Counted from the first letter of the stretch, positions 6,169 through 13,687 are shown. The stretch is 13,687 nucleotides of DNA from Alphaproteobacteria bacterium (GCA_028280675.1 JANQLI010000080.1:1-13687), one strand, 5' to 3'. The notes: generated by a model not told the origin, from the sequence alone. A program made the numbers and translations.

Positions 6169-7433
6169 TGGGTCTCCTCATCCTGCTCCTCGTAGTAATA
6201 CTTGTTCTGTTACGTCAGAATGTTGTGATTATTTTGGGCTCGGCTGTGTTTCTGGCCAATTATGTTTGGGGCGGTGCGAACAATGATCCCATGTTTATTG
6301 TGGAGTCTGTTTTCCGCGCATCCAACAAAGAGGTCTTGCTCTCCATTCCGCTTTATATTCTTGCTGGAAATATTATGTCGCGTGGGTCCATTGCCTCGCG
6401 GTTGATTGACCTTATGCGAACGCTTACGGCGCCGATCCCTGGTGGGCTCGCGTTGGCGACGATTTTTTCTTCAGCCCTTTTTGCCGCGATCTCTGGCTCC
6501 TCAACGGTGACTTTGCTGGCCGTAGGGTCGATTATGTATCCTGCGTTGATTCAGGAAGGATACCCAAAATCCTATGCGCTGGGCGCGCTATGCGCCGCTG
6601 GCACACTTGGCATTATCATCCCACCGAGCATCCCGCTGATCCTCTATGGTGTGATGACCCAGACATCAATCGCGGACCTTTTTATTGCAGGTCTTGGCCC
6701 TGCATTGGTCTTGATGGGGTTGATGGCGGGTTATTCCGTCTATGTTAATCGTGATCGCCCGCGAGGGCATTACAGCTTACAAAGCATTCGACACGCATTA
6801 AAGCGCAGCGTTTTTTCGTTGCTCACGCCTGTTGTTATTCTTGGCGGGATCTACACGGGTTATTTTACGCCAACGGAATCTGCTGCTGTGGCGGTCCTCA
6901 CGGCCTTGCTTGTCGAGATGGTAATCCATCGTGATATGAATTTTGATGACCTCTATAGCGTCGTCGCGGAAACGTCACGCCTTCTTGGCAGTTTATTTCC
7001 GCTTCTTGCCTTTGCCAGTAGTCTGAATGTGTTTATGACGTTTCAGGAAATTCCAGCGCAATTGGTCGAGTTGTTGACAGGTGCCGTAGAGTCGAAACTT
7101 GCTTTCATCTTCGCAACCAATATGGTGTTGTTGATCGTCGGATTTATTGTCGACATCGGCTCGGCGATATTGATCTTAAGTCCGCTGCTTCAACCATTGG
7201 CGACATCTGCGGAGTATGGGATAGATTCCGTCCACTTTGGTATTATGATGATCGTCAATTTAGAGATCGGTTATTTAACACCGCCATTGGGTCTCAACCT
7301 CATTGTCGCCATGGGGGCCTTTAAGGAAGATTTCTGGACGATATGTAAAGGTGTTATCCCTTTCATTCTCTTGATGTTGGTTGGCCTTGCGATTGTCATC
7401 CTTTTTCCGGCTTTATCGACGTTCCTTTTATAA
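6165..7433 (+). CDS. dctM: TRAP transporter large permease subunit (DctM family)
   Basis: A 422-residue, strongly hydrophobic protein of normal length for DctM, the transport-conducting subunit of tripartite ATP-independent transporters. Family signatures are SIPLYILAGNIMSRG, FAAISGSSTVTLLAVG, GALCAAGTLGIIIPPSIPLI and, near the end, NLEIGYLTPPLGLNL. The two Gly/Pro-rich re-entrant hairpins (ISGSS and ITPP-like) that build the substrate and sodium sites are intact. It ends the operon. Its stop is 11 bases from the stop of the converging VOC gene, with no visible intrinsic terminator between. Together with the two genes before it the transporter is complete; a carboxylate substrate linked to the flanking catabolic genes is the natural inference. 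Confidence 0.94.
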   Translation: MMGLLILLLVVILVLLRQNVVIILGSAVFLANYVWGGANNDPMFIVESVFRASNKEVLLSIPLYILAGNIMSRGSIASRLIDLMRTLTAPIPGGLALATIFSSALFAAISGSSTVTLLAVGSIMYPALIQEGYPKSYALGALCAAGTLGIIIPPSIPLILYGVMTQTSIADLFIAGLGPALVLMGLMAGYSVYVNRDRPRGHYSLQSIRHALKRSVFSLLTPVVILGGIYTGYFTPTESAAVAVLTALLVEMVIHRDMNFDDLYSVVAETSRLLGSLFPLLAFASSLNVFMTFQEIPAQLVELLTGAVESKLAFIFATNMVLLIVGFIVDIGSAILILSPLLQPLATSAEYGIDSVHFGIMMIVNLEIGYLTPPLGLNLIVAMGAFKEDFWTICKGVIPFILLMLVGLAIVILFPALSTFLL

Positions 7434-7444
7434 AAGAACATTTT

Positions 7445-8431
7445 CTAAGTTTGTTTTTGGATAAGATGGATCAGAGCGCGGCTGCCTGGGCACGGAAGAG
7501 AAAGCACATCGCAGAAGCCCACTCCAGGATAATCAATGTTGTGAATACGTGTAGCTTGCGATAGATCGTTCTGGCTTAAACCGTGTTGTGCCTGTTCAAG
7601 AGAATCAACAATGAATACTTGAGCCAGATATCCAATATTCGGCGCATGCGCGTTTGGTGTGATGTCGGGAACAGAAAAATTCTGAGGTTCCGCGATGCCG
7701 ATCTTTCCGTAAAGATGACCTTGGTCGAGGAAGTTAATGCGGACCTTTCCATCTGCAGGCCAGCCGAGCAATGTATTCGTCTCAGTATTGCCCATAACGC
7801 TATCGATTTTGATCTCATATCCGAGAACATCTTTGTAAAACGCGACAGTCTTCTCAAGGGAAAGCGTATATTGCGAGGTAGTGGCGACGGGTGAGTACCC
7901 TGTTTCGCTTAATCCAAGGCTCTCTAAGGCAAGCCGCGATTTTCCGGTAACTGTTGCACCGCCATCTTTGGGTAATTCCACGAGGTTAATCGGCAGGTTA
8001 TCGGGACCATCAAATACGACTTCGATAGGATCGCCAATGCCACCCCCCATTTTTTGGGCAACGGGGTCTCCCCAAAAGTGAAAGCCCTTCTGTTTCAGTT
8101 TTTTTACAGCTTCGTGAATGTTATCGACATACAAGTTGATATTATTGTGACCGATAAAAGACGCCATATTGCGTTCTCGGATGACCCGTCTTTCTTTACT
8201 TGCAAACTCAATCAATAAGAGACGTCCATGAGGAAGGCCGTTTACTTCGAGGAGAGCGACATTTGCGGATTGCCCTCGGGGCAGGCGCCAAAGGTCCTCG
8301 AATGATTTTCCGCTCCAGTGATCTTTGGCGACACTGCGATAGCCAATGACAGAACAAAAGAAATTGAGTGACTCATCTAAGTTGCTCACACTGAGTACGA
8401 TAGCGTGGAGCTTATGCGATCCAGTGCCCAT
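7445..8431 (-). CDS. Two-domain VOC (glyoxalase / extradiol dioxygenase superfamily) protein
   Basis: The 328-residue protein contains two vicinal-oxygen-chelate modules, about 6-155 and 182-325. The first begins LHAIVLSVSNLDESLNFF and has possible metal ligands H9, E75, H95 and E152 at the usual strand positions. The second begins YTLSLEKTVAFYKDVLGY but has Gln or other residues where the metal-binding His and Glu would be, so only the first module looks able to hold a metal. Superfamily members include extradiol ring-cleaving dioxygenases, glyoxalases, epimerases and resistance proteins. In this neighbourhood a ring-cleavage, isomerase or lyase step is possible, but the two-module build with an inactive half is the only sequence hint. 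The start at 8431 is supported by AGGAG seven bases upstream. It is divergent from the FAD oxidase gene and convergent with the TRAP operon. Confidence 0.85.
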   Translation of the reverse strand: MGTGSHKLHAIVLSVSNLDESLNFFCSVIGYRSVAKDHWSGKSFEDLWRLPRGQSANVALLEVNGLPHGRLLLIEFASKERRVIRERNMASFIGHNNINLYVDNIHEAVKKLKQKGFHFWGDPVAQKMGGGIGDPIEVVFDGPDNLPINLVELPKDGGATVTGKSRLALESLGLSETGYSPVATTSQYTLSLEKTVAFYKDVLGYEIKIDSVMGNTETNTLLGWPADGKVRINFLDQGHLYGKIGIAEPQNFSVPDITPNAHAPNIGYLAQVFIVDSLEQAQHGLSQNDLSQATRIHNIDYPGVGFCDVLSLPCPGSRALIHLIQKQT

Positions 8432-8634
8432 TGATCTTCTCCTGATTATGTTTCCTGCTGATATCGCGGCTTATCTTTAAGTTCACGCACGCCTCTTCTT
8501 TTGGTTGCAGCTAAGAGACAAGCATCTGCTTTTGTTGATGAGGTTCTCCATGCAAAAGTTATGTCTTTGACAATGCCGCATACTGATGCCGTTACAAACA
8601 AATTTTGCAAGCACGTCGTGCAGGACCCTTTGCA
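8432..8634. promoter_or_regulatory. Divergent intergenic region between the VOC and FAD-oxidase genes
   Basis: These 203 bases must hold promoters for both genes. Seen here are a perfect -35 hexamer TTGACA at 8567-8572 on the plus strand, though with no good -10 at normal spacing (TACAAA at 8593-8598 is 20 bases away); a short palindrome GCACG-T-CGTGC at 8611-8621 just before the ribosome site; and TTTGCAA repeated directly at 8604-8610 and 8629-8635. A 73-codon minus-strand frame across it shows no protein-like character. Confidence 0.4.
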
Positions 8635-10251
8635 ATGAGTGAGACCAAAATAAATATGACTAAGCAAATAGACCAGATGAATGTCGATAAAGATAGCGTG
8701 ATAAGTACCCTAAGCGATATCTTAGGTGTGGACCATGTCATTACCGATGCGGATGAGCTTGCCTATTATTCACAAGATGCCTTCTGGGAAGGCGTTCGGG
8801 CATTTGCTGTCATCCAACCCCGTTCAAAACAGCAACTTGCCGATGCCGTGGCAGCGGCAACATCCGCTGGTTGCCCTGTCACAGCGCGTGGCGGAGGTAT
8901 GTCATACACGCGAGGTTATATCCCAGCGGAGCCGAATACAGTGATCGTCGATTGCAGCCATCTCGACCGCATCATCGCCATTAATGAAGACGACATGTAC
9001 GTGACCGTAGAAGCAGGCTGTACATGGATGCAGCTCTATGAAGCTTTGGCGGAGAAAGGTTTGCGGACGCCATATTATGGTCCTATGTCGGGAATGTTTG
9101 CCACCATTGGCGGCACCTTATCGCAAAACAGTTTGTTTTATGGTTCAGGTACCTACGGCACAGCAGCAGAAAGTGTTTTGGCTGTTGAAGTCGTGACGGC
9201 AGATGGACAATCTATTCGTACAGGATCAAGTGCGAATCGGGCAGGTGAGCCATTTTATCGTTACTATGGTCCCGATCTTACGGGATTGTTTTTAGCGGAT
9301 GCGGGAGCGCTAGGTTTTAAGGTCGAGGCAACCTTGCGCATAATCCCTGCGCCAAAGGCAACGGAATATGCATCCTTCGCATTTGATAATTTTTACGACA
9401 TGGTTGATGCGCAAGTTCTGATTGGGCATGAACAGCTTGCAGCGGAATGTTTTGGCCTTGATCCCTATCTCAATGGCGCGCGTGCGATGGTCAAAGATCT
9501 GAAGACCGGAGCCAAGACACTCAGTGATGTCGCGAAATCGGGATCAACGCTTCTCAAAGGCGTGAAAGACGCCGTGGCTGTTGCAAAAGCCGGCACAGGA
9601 TTTCTGGAGAATATTCAATACTCGCTTCATATCACGATTGATGCGGCTTATGAGCAGGATGCCGTTTGGAAACGTGATCGTGTGCATGCAATTTGTACGC
9701 AAAAAGGCTGGGAAATGGAGTCAACCATTCCCCGCGTGACTCGTGCGACGCCGTTTCGTCATGTTGGGGAGTTTCTAACAGGGTCGAATGGCGAGCGGTG
9801 GATCCCGATACATGCAGGTGTTCCGGCGACACGAATTAAAAAACTCTTTGACGCGACGATGGGTTATTTTGAGTCGAAAGCTGATATTCTGAAGGAGTTC
9901 AACATCAATACATCCCACCTTTCGTCGAACTGTGGATATGATCTGAGTTTTGAACCTGCTTTTTATTTTCCAGATAAAATTAATATCTTTCAACAGCGCC
10001 ATCTTGAGCCGAAGGACGCTGAGGCATATGCCAAAAATCCGGCGGTCCCCGGCGCCACAGCGGCTGTGCAAGGCATGCTCAACGATATGGCCCAGCTTTT
10101 TATGGAGCAGGGGGCGGTGAACCGTCAACTTGGCAAGTTTTATCCCTTTCAAGAAGCCATCGCACCTGAGTCATACGCCCTCATCCAAGGTATGAAGACG
10201 CTGGTTGATCCTAAGGGATTGATCAACCCTGGCGCACTCGGTCTACAATAG
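8635..10251 (+). CDS. FAD-linked oxidase / dehydrogenase (PCMH-type FAD-binding domain)
   Basis: The 538-residue protein has an N-terminal PCMH/FAD_binding_4 domain (about 52-240). It holds the pyrophosphate loop ARGGGMSYTRG (84-94), TVEAGCTWMQLYEAL, and the GPMSGMFATIGGTLSQN stretch that contacts the isoalloxazine ring. A FAD-oxidase C-terminal domain follows, ending DPKGLINPGALG as in glycolate/lactate/vanillyl-alcohol-type enzymes. Residues about 282-322 form a Lys/Ala/Gly-rich, probably helical stretch that looks like an insertion. Relatives oxidise hydroxy acids, phenolic alcohols or cresols. No covalent-FAD His could be placed with confidence, so the exact subfamily is open. I chose the ATG at 8635, nine bases after an AGGA; a TTG at 8605 in frame is less likely, and ATGs at 8656 and 8677 are alternatives. 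It is followed after 43 bases by the tandem hydrolase gene on the same strand. Confidence 0.87.
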   Translation: MSETKINMTKQIDQMNVDKDSVISTLSDILGVDHVITDADELAYYSQDAFWEGVRAFAVIQPRSKQQLADAVAAATSAGCPVTARGGGMSYTRGYIPAEPNTVIVDCSHLDRIIAINEDDMYVTVEAGCTWMQLYEALAEKGLRTPYYGPMSGMFATIGGTLSQNSLFYGSGTYGTAAESVLAVEVVTADGQSIRTGSSANRAGEPFYRYYGPDLTGLFLADAGALGFKVEATLRIIPAPKATEYASFAFDNFYDMVDAQVLIGHEQLAAECFGLDPYLNGARAMVKDLKTGAKTLSDVAKSGSTLLKGVKDAVAVAKAGTGFLENIQYSLHITIDAAYEQDAVWKRDRVHAICTQKGWEMESTIPRVTRATPFRHVGEFLTGSNGERWIPIHAGVPATRIKKLFDATMGYFESKADILKEFNINTSHLSSNCGYDLSFEPAFYFPDKINIFQQRHLEPKDAEAYAKNPAVPGATAAVQGMLNDMAQLFMEQGAVNRQLGKFYPFQEAIAPESYALIQGMKTLVDPKGLINPGALGLQ

Positions 10252-10294
10252 GGTATGACGTTGTGCATGAGAGTATCTTTGGAGAACAGCACAC

Positions 10295-11986
10295 ATGTCG
10301 TCAACTAACATGCCTATGGAAGAGGATGTAAAGCGCCACTTTATCACTGTCGGGGATCGACAGGTCCATTATCTCCGTGCGGGAAAAGGACCATGTGTTG
10401 TCTTGTGCCACGGCTCTCCCCAATCGGCGACATTTCTTTTGCCTCTCATGCACGTCTTAAAAGAACGCTATACGGTGCTCGCGCTGGATACCCCTGGCAA
10501 TGGGTTGTCTGATCCGATTGGCAACGAGGATGCCAGCATCGCTGACTATGCTGATGCTCTTGCAGACACGCTCACCGCACTTGGAATCGAGCAAACGGCT
10601 CTCTATGGCCATCACACCGGTGGCGCAACAGTTGTTGCGTTTGCAAAAACCTATCCGGAACGGGCCACGATGGTCATCGCCGATGGGTTTCCTGTGTTCT
10701 CGGAAGATGAGACAGCGCTGATGCTGGAAAAGTATCTTCCAGCGTTTAAACCGAGTTGGGATGGCTCTCACCTCTGCTGGCTCTGGGCGCGCATTCAAGA
10801 GCAGTTGATGTTTTTTCCATGGCATGAGCATGATTTAGACCATCGCTGGGATTATTCCGTTGCGCCGCCAGAAGCGATAACGGCCGCCTGTTTAGATCTT
10901 TTGAGGCCGGGCGATGCTTATCGCACACCGTATCGCGCTGCTTTAACGTTTAATCCGCATGATGTTGTGAAGGACATCACTGTGCCGACGATTTTGTTTG
11001 CGCAAGACTTTGATATGTTGTTTCCACATCTCGATCGCTTGGGCGATGTCTCTGAAAGTGTGCGCATTCAACGTTTTGGCTCCGATCGTGCCGAAGCCTA
11101 TGCCTGGTTCGCTGATACCTTTTCGGAACATCCCGCGCCATCACCGCCAGCGGCTCCGCCTGTTATTGGTGAGGGGCTTTTACAAGATTATGTGAACGCA
11201 CCACATGGACAGTTTTATGTGCGTAAGCGTCTTGGGACGGGAAAACCCATTATCGCGCTTCATGGACCTGGTGCCTCATCGAAACATTTTGATGAGATGG
11301 TCGCATCGCGCGCGGGGCGTCGTCCTGTTTATGCGATTGATCTGCCTGGGCATGGGGAAACCCCCGCGACACTTAACGATGGCGAGCATACAATTCCGCG
11401 TTATGCGAAAATTATCGTTGATGTGTTGCAGGTATTGGTTCCGGAAACGTGCGATATCATAGGCGATGAAAGCGGTGGCTATATCGGCCTGGAGGTGGCG
11501 CGACTCAAAAGTGCCCTTGTGGATCATGTGATTTTAGTTGGCGCCGCAGACGTCTCCGGTGGGGAATGGCAAGAGGTGCGTACTCACTATATTCCCGATC
11601 TATCGCCGCGCTGGGACGGCGCGCATTTCCTCAGTGCGTGGCGCATGACGCGGTTCAAGCGCCTTTTCTGGCCATGGTATGATATGACCCGTGACCATAT
11701 TATTTGGGACGAGCCGCAATTAGATGAAGAAGACCTGCACCTGCATGCGGTTGATCTGATTAAATCTTATAAGTCTTTTCCCGAAGCCATGTTGTCCTAT
11801 TTGACCTATCAAACGCAAAAGGCACTTAATCACAAACAAGATGTGTCGGTCTATATTGCTCAACATCGGTGGGATGTTGTGAAAGATAAAGGAGCAGAGA
11901 TCGCGCAAAAAACGAACACCCCGATGATTGAATTGCCGGATAATCAATCGGACTGGCTGTCATATTTAGAAGATCTCACAGACTAA
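10295..11986 (+). CDS. Tandem alpha/beta-hydrolase-fold protein with non-canonical active sites
   Basis: The 563-residue protein is two fused alpha/beta-hydrolase domains (about 12-275 and 296-560) joined by a Pro/Ala-rich linker (278-290). Both keep the early H-G turn (H39-G40 and H323-G324), a D-x-P-G-x-G strand end (D65 and D349) and hydrolase strand order. At the nucleophile elbow, normally G-x-S-x-G, the first domain has G105-H-H107-T-G109 and the second G390-D-E392-S-G394, so neither has Ser, Cys or Asp there. No His is seen at the end of either domain where the catalytic His belongs (FGSDR and LPDNQSDW instead). Each cap carries W-D-G-x-H-x4-W-x9-[FW]-P-W (from W155 and W440). It may be a lyase, isomerase, cofactor-free oxygenase or binding protein rather than an esterase. 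GGAGA lies nine bases before the ATG. It probably forms an operon with the FAD oxidase and is a paralogue of the next gene. Confidence 0.88.
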   Translation: MSSTNMPMEEDVKRHFITVGDRQVHYLRAGKGPCVVLCHGSPQSATFLLPLMHVLKERYTVLALDTPGNGLSDPIGNEDASIADYADALADTLTALGIEQTALYGHHTGGATVVAFAKTYPERATMVIADGFPVFSEDETALMLEKYLPAFKPSWDGSHLCWLWARIQEQLMFFPWHEHDLDHRWDYSVAPPEAITAACLDLLRPGDAYRTPYRAALTFNPHDVVKDITVPTILFAQDFDMLFPHLDRLGDVSESVRIQRFGSDRAEAYAWFADTFSEHPAPSPPAAPPVIGEGLLQDYVNAPHGQFYVRKRLGTGKPIIALHGPGASSKHFDEMVASRAGRRPVYAIDLPGHGETPATLNDGEHTIPRYAKIIVDVLQVLVPETCDIIGDESGGYIGLEVARLKSALVDHVILVGAADVSGGEWQEVRTHYIPDLSPRWDGAHFLSAWRMTRFKRLFWPWYDMTRDHIIWDEPQLDEEDLHLHAVDLIKSYKSFPEAMLSYLTYQTQKALNHKQDVSVYIAQHRWDVVKDKGAEIAQKTNTPMIELPDNQSDWLSYLEDLTD

Positions 11987-11989
11987 GGT

Positions 11990-13687
11990 CTAACGCAAAA
12001 ACCGCGCATACATGGCGATAAGGTCGTCGGTCGCATCCGGGCGATGGCATGTTTCACCTTTTGTCAGCATGCTCAACGCCTGATCTGCCCATGCATAAAG
12101 CGGGTCGTCATCACATTTTGGAATCAGTGTGGTGGATTCTATGGCGGCTAAAGACTCTTGAATGGGATGCAATAAGGCGGCCTTACAGCTTGCGTCCCAA
12201 TCCTGTGGCTGTTTGAGGATGTCGATAAGTTTATCGTGACGTGGTTGTGCTTCAAGTGGCCGCCGATGAATACGGGCTCCTGCGATAGAGGTGTTATACC
12301 ACGGCCAACAGACCTCAGCGTTTCTGAGCATGGTCCAGCCTTTTAGGTAATGGCCGCCATACCAATCAGCCGCGAGTGATGGACAGTAATGCGCAGCAAT
12401 GTCTTCTCGTTCGTTTCGGGATGCGATAAATCCTCCGTCCAAAATCAGGCGATCCACTTGGTTGGGGCGTTGACTTTCTAATGCCGCAGCGAGAGCCGAG
12501 GCAATTTCCCGTCCCACGATGTGGCATTGGGAGACGGAAAGTCGATCAAGTGCGGCCCAGATAATCTTAGCGTAGTCATGAATATCAGCATCGGGTTTGG
12601 GCAAGGCGTCGGAGTCTCCCGTTCCTGGGAGTTCCGGAACAATCACATCGCCGCAATACTGCGTGAGCCCCTCTGCGATATGCCGCATCGCCGTGCTGCC
12701 GCCAGGGATGTCAGGTATCAGGACGATGGGTGTTTTTGTTTTATCGCCATGAAAGAGTCGGACGTGAAGATGGCCATGTGCGAGATGCAAGAACTGGCGT
12801 TGTCCACCGGTATGGTCTCCCGGCGATGTGGTGTGATTTGGTCTCCAAGATGCCTCCTCTCGCCATTTGCAGAGGATCTCGACAGTGCGCCTTATCCAGT
12901 CTTTGGGATCATCACCAAAAGTTTCCACCTCACAGCATGCCGGTAAGGGAGGGAGTTTATGTCTTTCATTGTAAAGGACATCCGTTGCTTCAAAGAGAAT
13001 ATAGGTTGGCACATCCAGTGTGCTGAGAGCTTCTGTGGGTAAGTATGTGATCGCTGCTTTATAGACATCTTTATATGTTGGCCCGGCGCGGTATAAATCC
13101 ATGAGATGTTCTTGGAGATATGCGGGATCTGGCATCTCAAGGGCCAACCTTGTTTCCGGGGACTTGATGTGCCATGGAAAAAACCGAAATTGATCGAGTT
13201 GCTTGCTCCATGTTGTGCTAAGGTGCGCGCCGTCATCACGAATGTCGATCGGACTCAAGTAACCGTCAATATAGGCTTTATCGGGGACTCCTGTTGGTAC
13301 GGCGACGCCATTTAAAACAAGCCCAGATACTCTTTCTTTAAAGCGCGCAACGATTTCAAGACAGATTTTTGCACTTGTATGCGTGCCATACATTGCACAG
13401 CGATCAATGTTCAATGCATCCATAACATCAACGGTTGCTTCTGCAAGGTCCGCCATCGTGATGTTTGCGGATGGCAAGGGATCGGAATTACCAAAGGAAG
13501 GTGTGTCTGGTGCAAACACCGTGAAATGTTCTTTGAGGCGTGCAATGAGCGGAACCATAAGAAGTGAGGAGCGTGGAGAATCGTGCAAAAGCAAAATTGG
13601 CGGCCCGTTACCCGCTGTGCGATAATGGACATTACGTCCGTTCACAAATATATACTCTCGCCGTATATCATGAGGACTTACTTTCAT
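11990..13687 (-). CDS. Second tandem alpha/beta-hydrolase-fold protein, paralogue of the preceding gene
   Basis: The 565-residue protein has the same two-domain plan (about 10-275 and 298-565), with a longer polar linker (276-297). Its elbows are G101-T-H103-T-S105 and G392-R-E394-I-A396: His then Glu at the nucleophile position, as in the neighbour. The oxyanion turn is also worn: H35-D36 in domain one and P325-D326 in domain two. Domain one keeps the probable acid D236 (FEATD), but neither domain shows a clear catalytic His. The cap motif persists with identical spacing (D-x-G-A-H155-x4-W160-x9-FPW and W442-Y-G-G-H446-x4-W451-x9-WPW). The ATG falls exactly at the window end, so its ribosome site and promoter lie outside; an earlier start cannot be excluded. 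Its stop is three bases from the stop of its paralogue. The likely origin is one internal duplication followed by a gene duplication. Confidence 0.86.
   Translation of the reverse strand: MKVSPHDIRREYIFVNGRNVHYRTAGNGPPILLLHDSPRSSLLMVPLIARLKEHFTVFAPDTPSFGNSDPLPSANITMADLAEATVDVMDALNIDRCAMYGTHTSAKICLEIVARFKERVSGLVLNGVAVPTGVPDKAYIDGYLSPIDIRDDGAHLSTTWSKQLDQFRFFPWHIKSPETRLALEMPDPAYLQEHLMDLYRAGPTYKDVYKAAITYLPTEALSTLDVPTYILFEATDVLYNERHKLPPLPACCEVETFGDDPKDWIRRTVEILCKWREEASWRPNHTTSPGDHTGGQRQFLHLAHGHLHVRLFHGDKTKTPIVLIPDIPGGSTAMRHIAEGLTQYCGDVIVPELPGTGDSDALPKPDADIHDYAKIIWAALDRLSVSQCHIVGREIASALAAALESQRPNQVDRLILDGGFIASRNEREDIAAHYCPSLAADWYGGHYLKGWTMLRNAEVCWPWYNTSIAGARIHRRPLEAQPRHDKLIDILKQPQDWDASCKAALLHPIQESLAAIESTTLIPKCDDDPLYAWADQALSMLTKGETCHRPDATDDLIAMYARFLR

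Noticed and set aside
7434..7444. Possible terminator between the TRAP and VOC genes
   Set aside because: Only 11 bases separate the stops and no GC stem is present; T-rich bases alone are not enough.
8605..8634. TTG start extending the FAD oxidase by ten residues
   Set aside because: The ATG at 8635 has an AGGA at usable distance, while the TTG has no ribosome site and its codons overlap the palindrome.
8446..8667. 73-codon minus-strand frame in the VOC/FAD-oxidase intergenic region
   Set aside because: Composition is not protein-like, there is no ribosome site, and it overlaps the promoter region and start of the FAD oxidase gene.
10203..10228. GGTTGATC/GATCAACC hairpin near the end of the FAD oxidase
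   Set aside because: It lies inside the coding region over the conserved VDPKGLINPG segment, ends 23 bases before the stop and has no T run; probably a by-product of the codons.
1..13687. CRISPR array, insertion sequence, tRNA or phage-like genes
   Set aside because: No repeated spaced units, transposase-like proteins, terminal repeats or tRNA-like cloverleaf sequences were seen.

Overview
The window looks like a stretch of a proteobacterial chromosome, most likely alphaproteobacterial. This rests on tightly packed genes with ATG, GTG and Shine-Dalgarno starts, roughly half G+C by eye, a TRAP transporter, and two FNR/FixK-type boxes (TTGAT-N4-ATCAA). The taxonomic call is an inference; there is no rRNA, tRNA or other marker gene. 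No mobile element, CRISPR array or integrase was seen. Nearly all the DNA is coding: the largest gene-free stretches are about 200 bases (8432-8634 and 4394-4591) and hold candidate regulatory structures rather than genes.

Layout from left to right. (1) The C-terminal part of a UbiD-family decarboxylase on the plus strand, cut by the window edge, with an altered catalytic loop. (2) A minus-strand block: DUF1330 protein (3186-2878), Rieske non-heme iron oxygenase (2833-1691) and a small F420/NADP-type oxidoreductase (1526-894). (3) A second minus-strand pair: a six-helix membrane protein (4393-3731) and an NTF2/SnoaL-like protein (3715-3314). Each minus-strand block is preceded by an FNR/FixK-like box. 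(4) A complete plus-strand TRAP transporter operon with overlapping genes (dctP-, dctQ- and dctM-like, 4592-7433), preceded by an 8-bp-arm palindrome. (5) A two-domain VOC (glyoxalase/extradiol dioxygenase superfamily) protein on the minus strand. (6) A plus-strand pair: a PCMH-type FAD-linked oxidase and a 563-residue protein made of two fused alpha/beta-hydrolase domains. (7) Tail to tail with it, a 565-residue paralogue with the same two-domain build on the minus strand.

Taken together this reads as an uncharacterised catabolic cluster for an organic acid, possibly aromatic or ring-containing. The substrate would be imported by the TRAP system and attacked by the Rieske oxygenase, the FAD oxidase and perhaps the VOC protein. 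UbiD would decarboxylate (or carboxylate) an intermediate, and the hydrolase-fold proteins would handle a later intermediate. No substrate can be assigned from sequence, and a Rieske reductase/ferredoxin and a UbiX prenyltransferase are not in the window.

The most unusual elements are the two tandem alpha/beta-hydrolase proteins. All four domains lack the nucleophilic Ser/Cys/Asp at the elbow (His in each first domain, Glu in each second domain), yet all four keep an exactly spaced cap motif W/D-x-G-x-H-x4-W-x9-[FW]-P-W. That points to an internally duplicated family with a non-standard catalytic or binding function.
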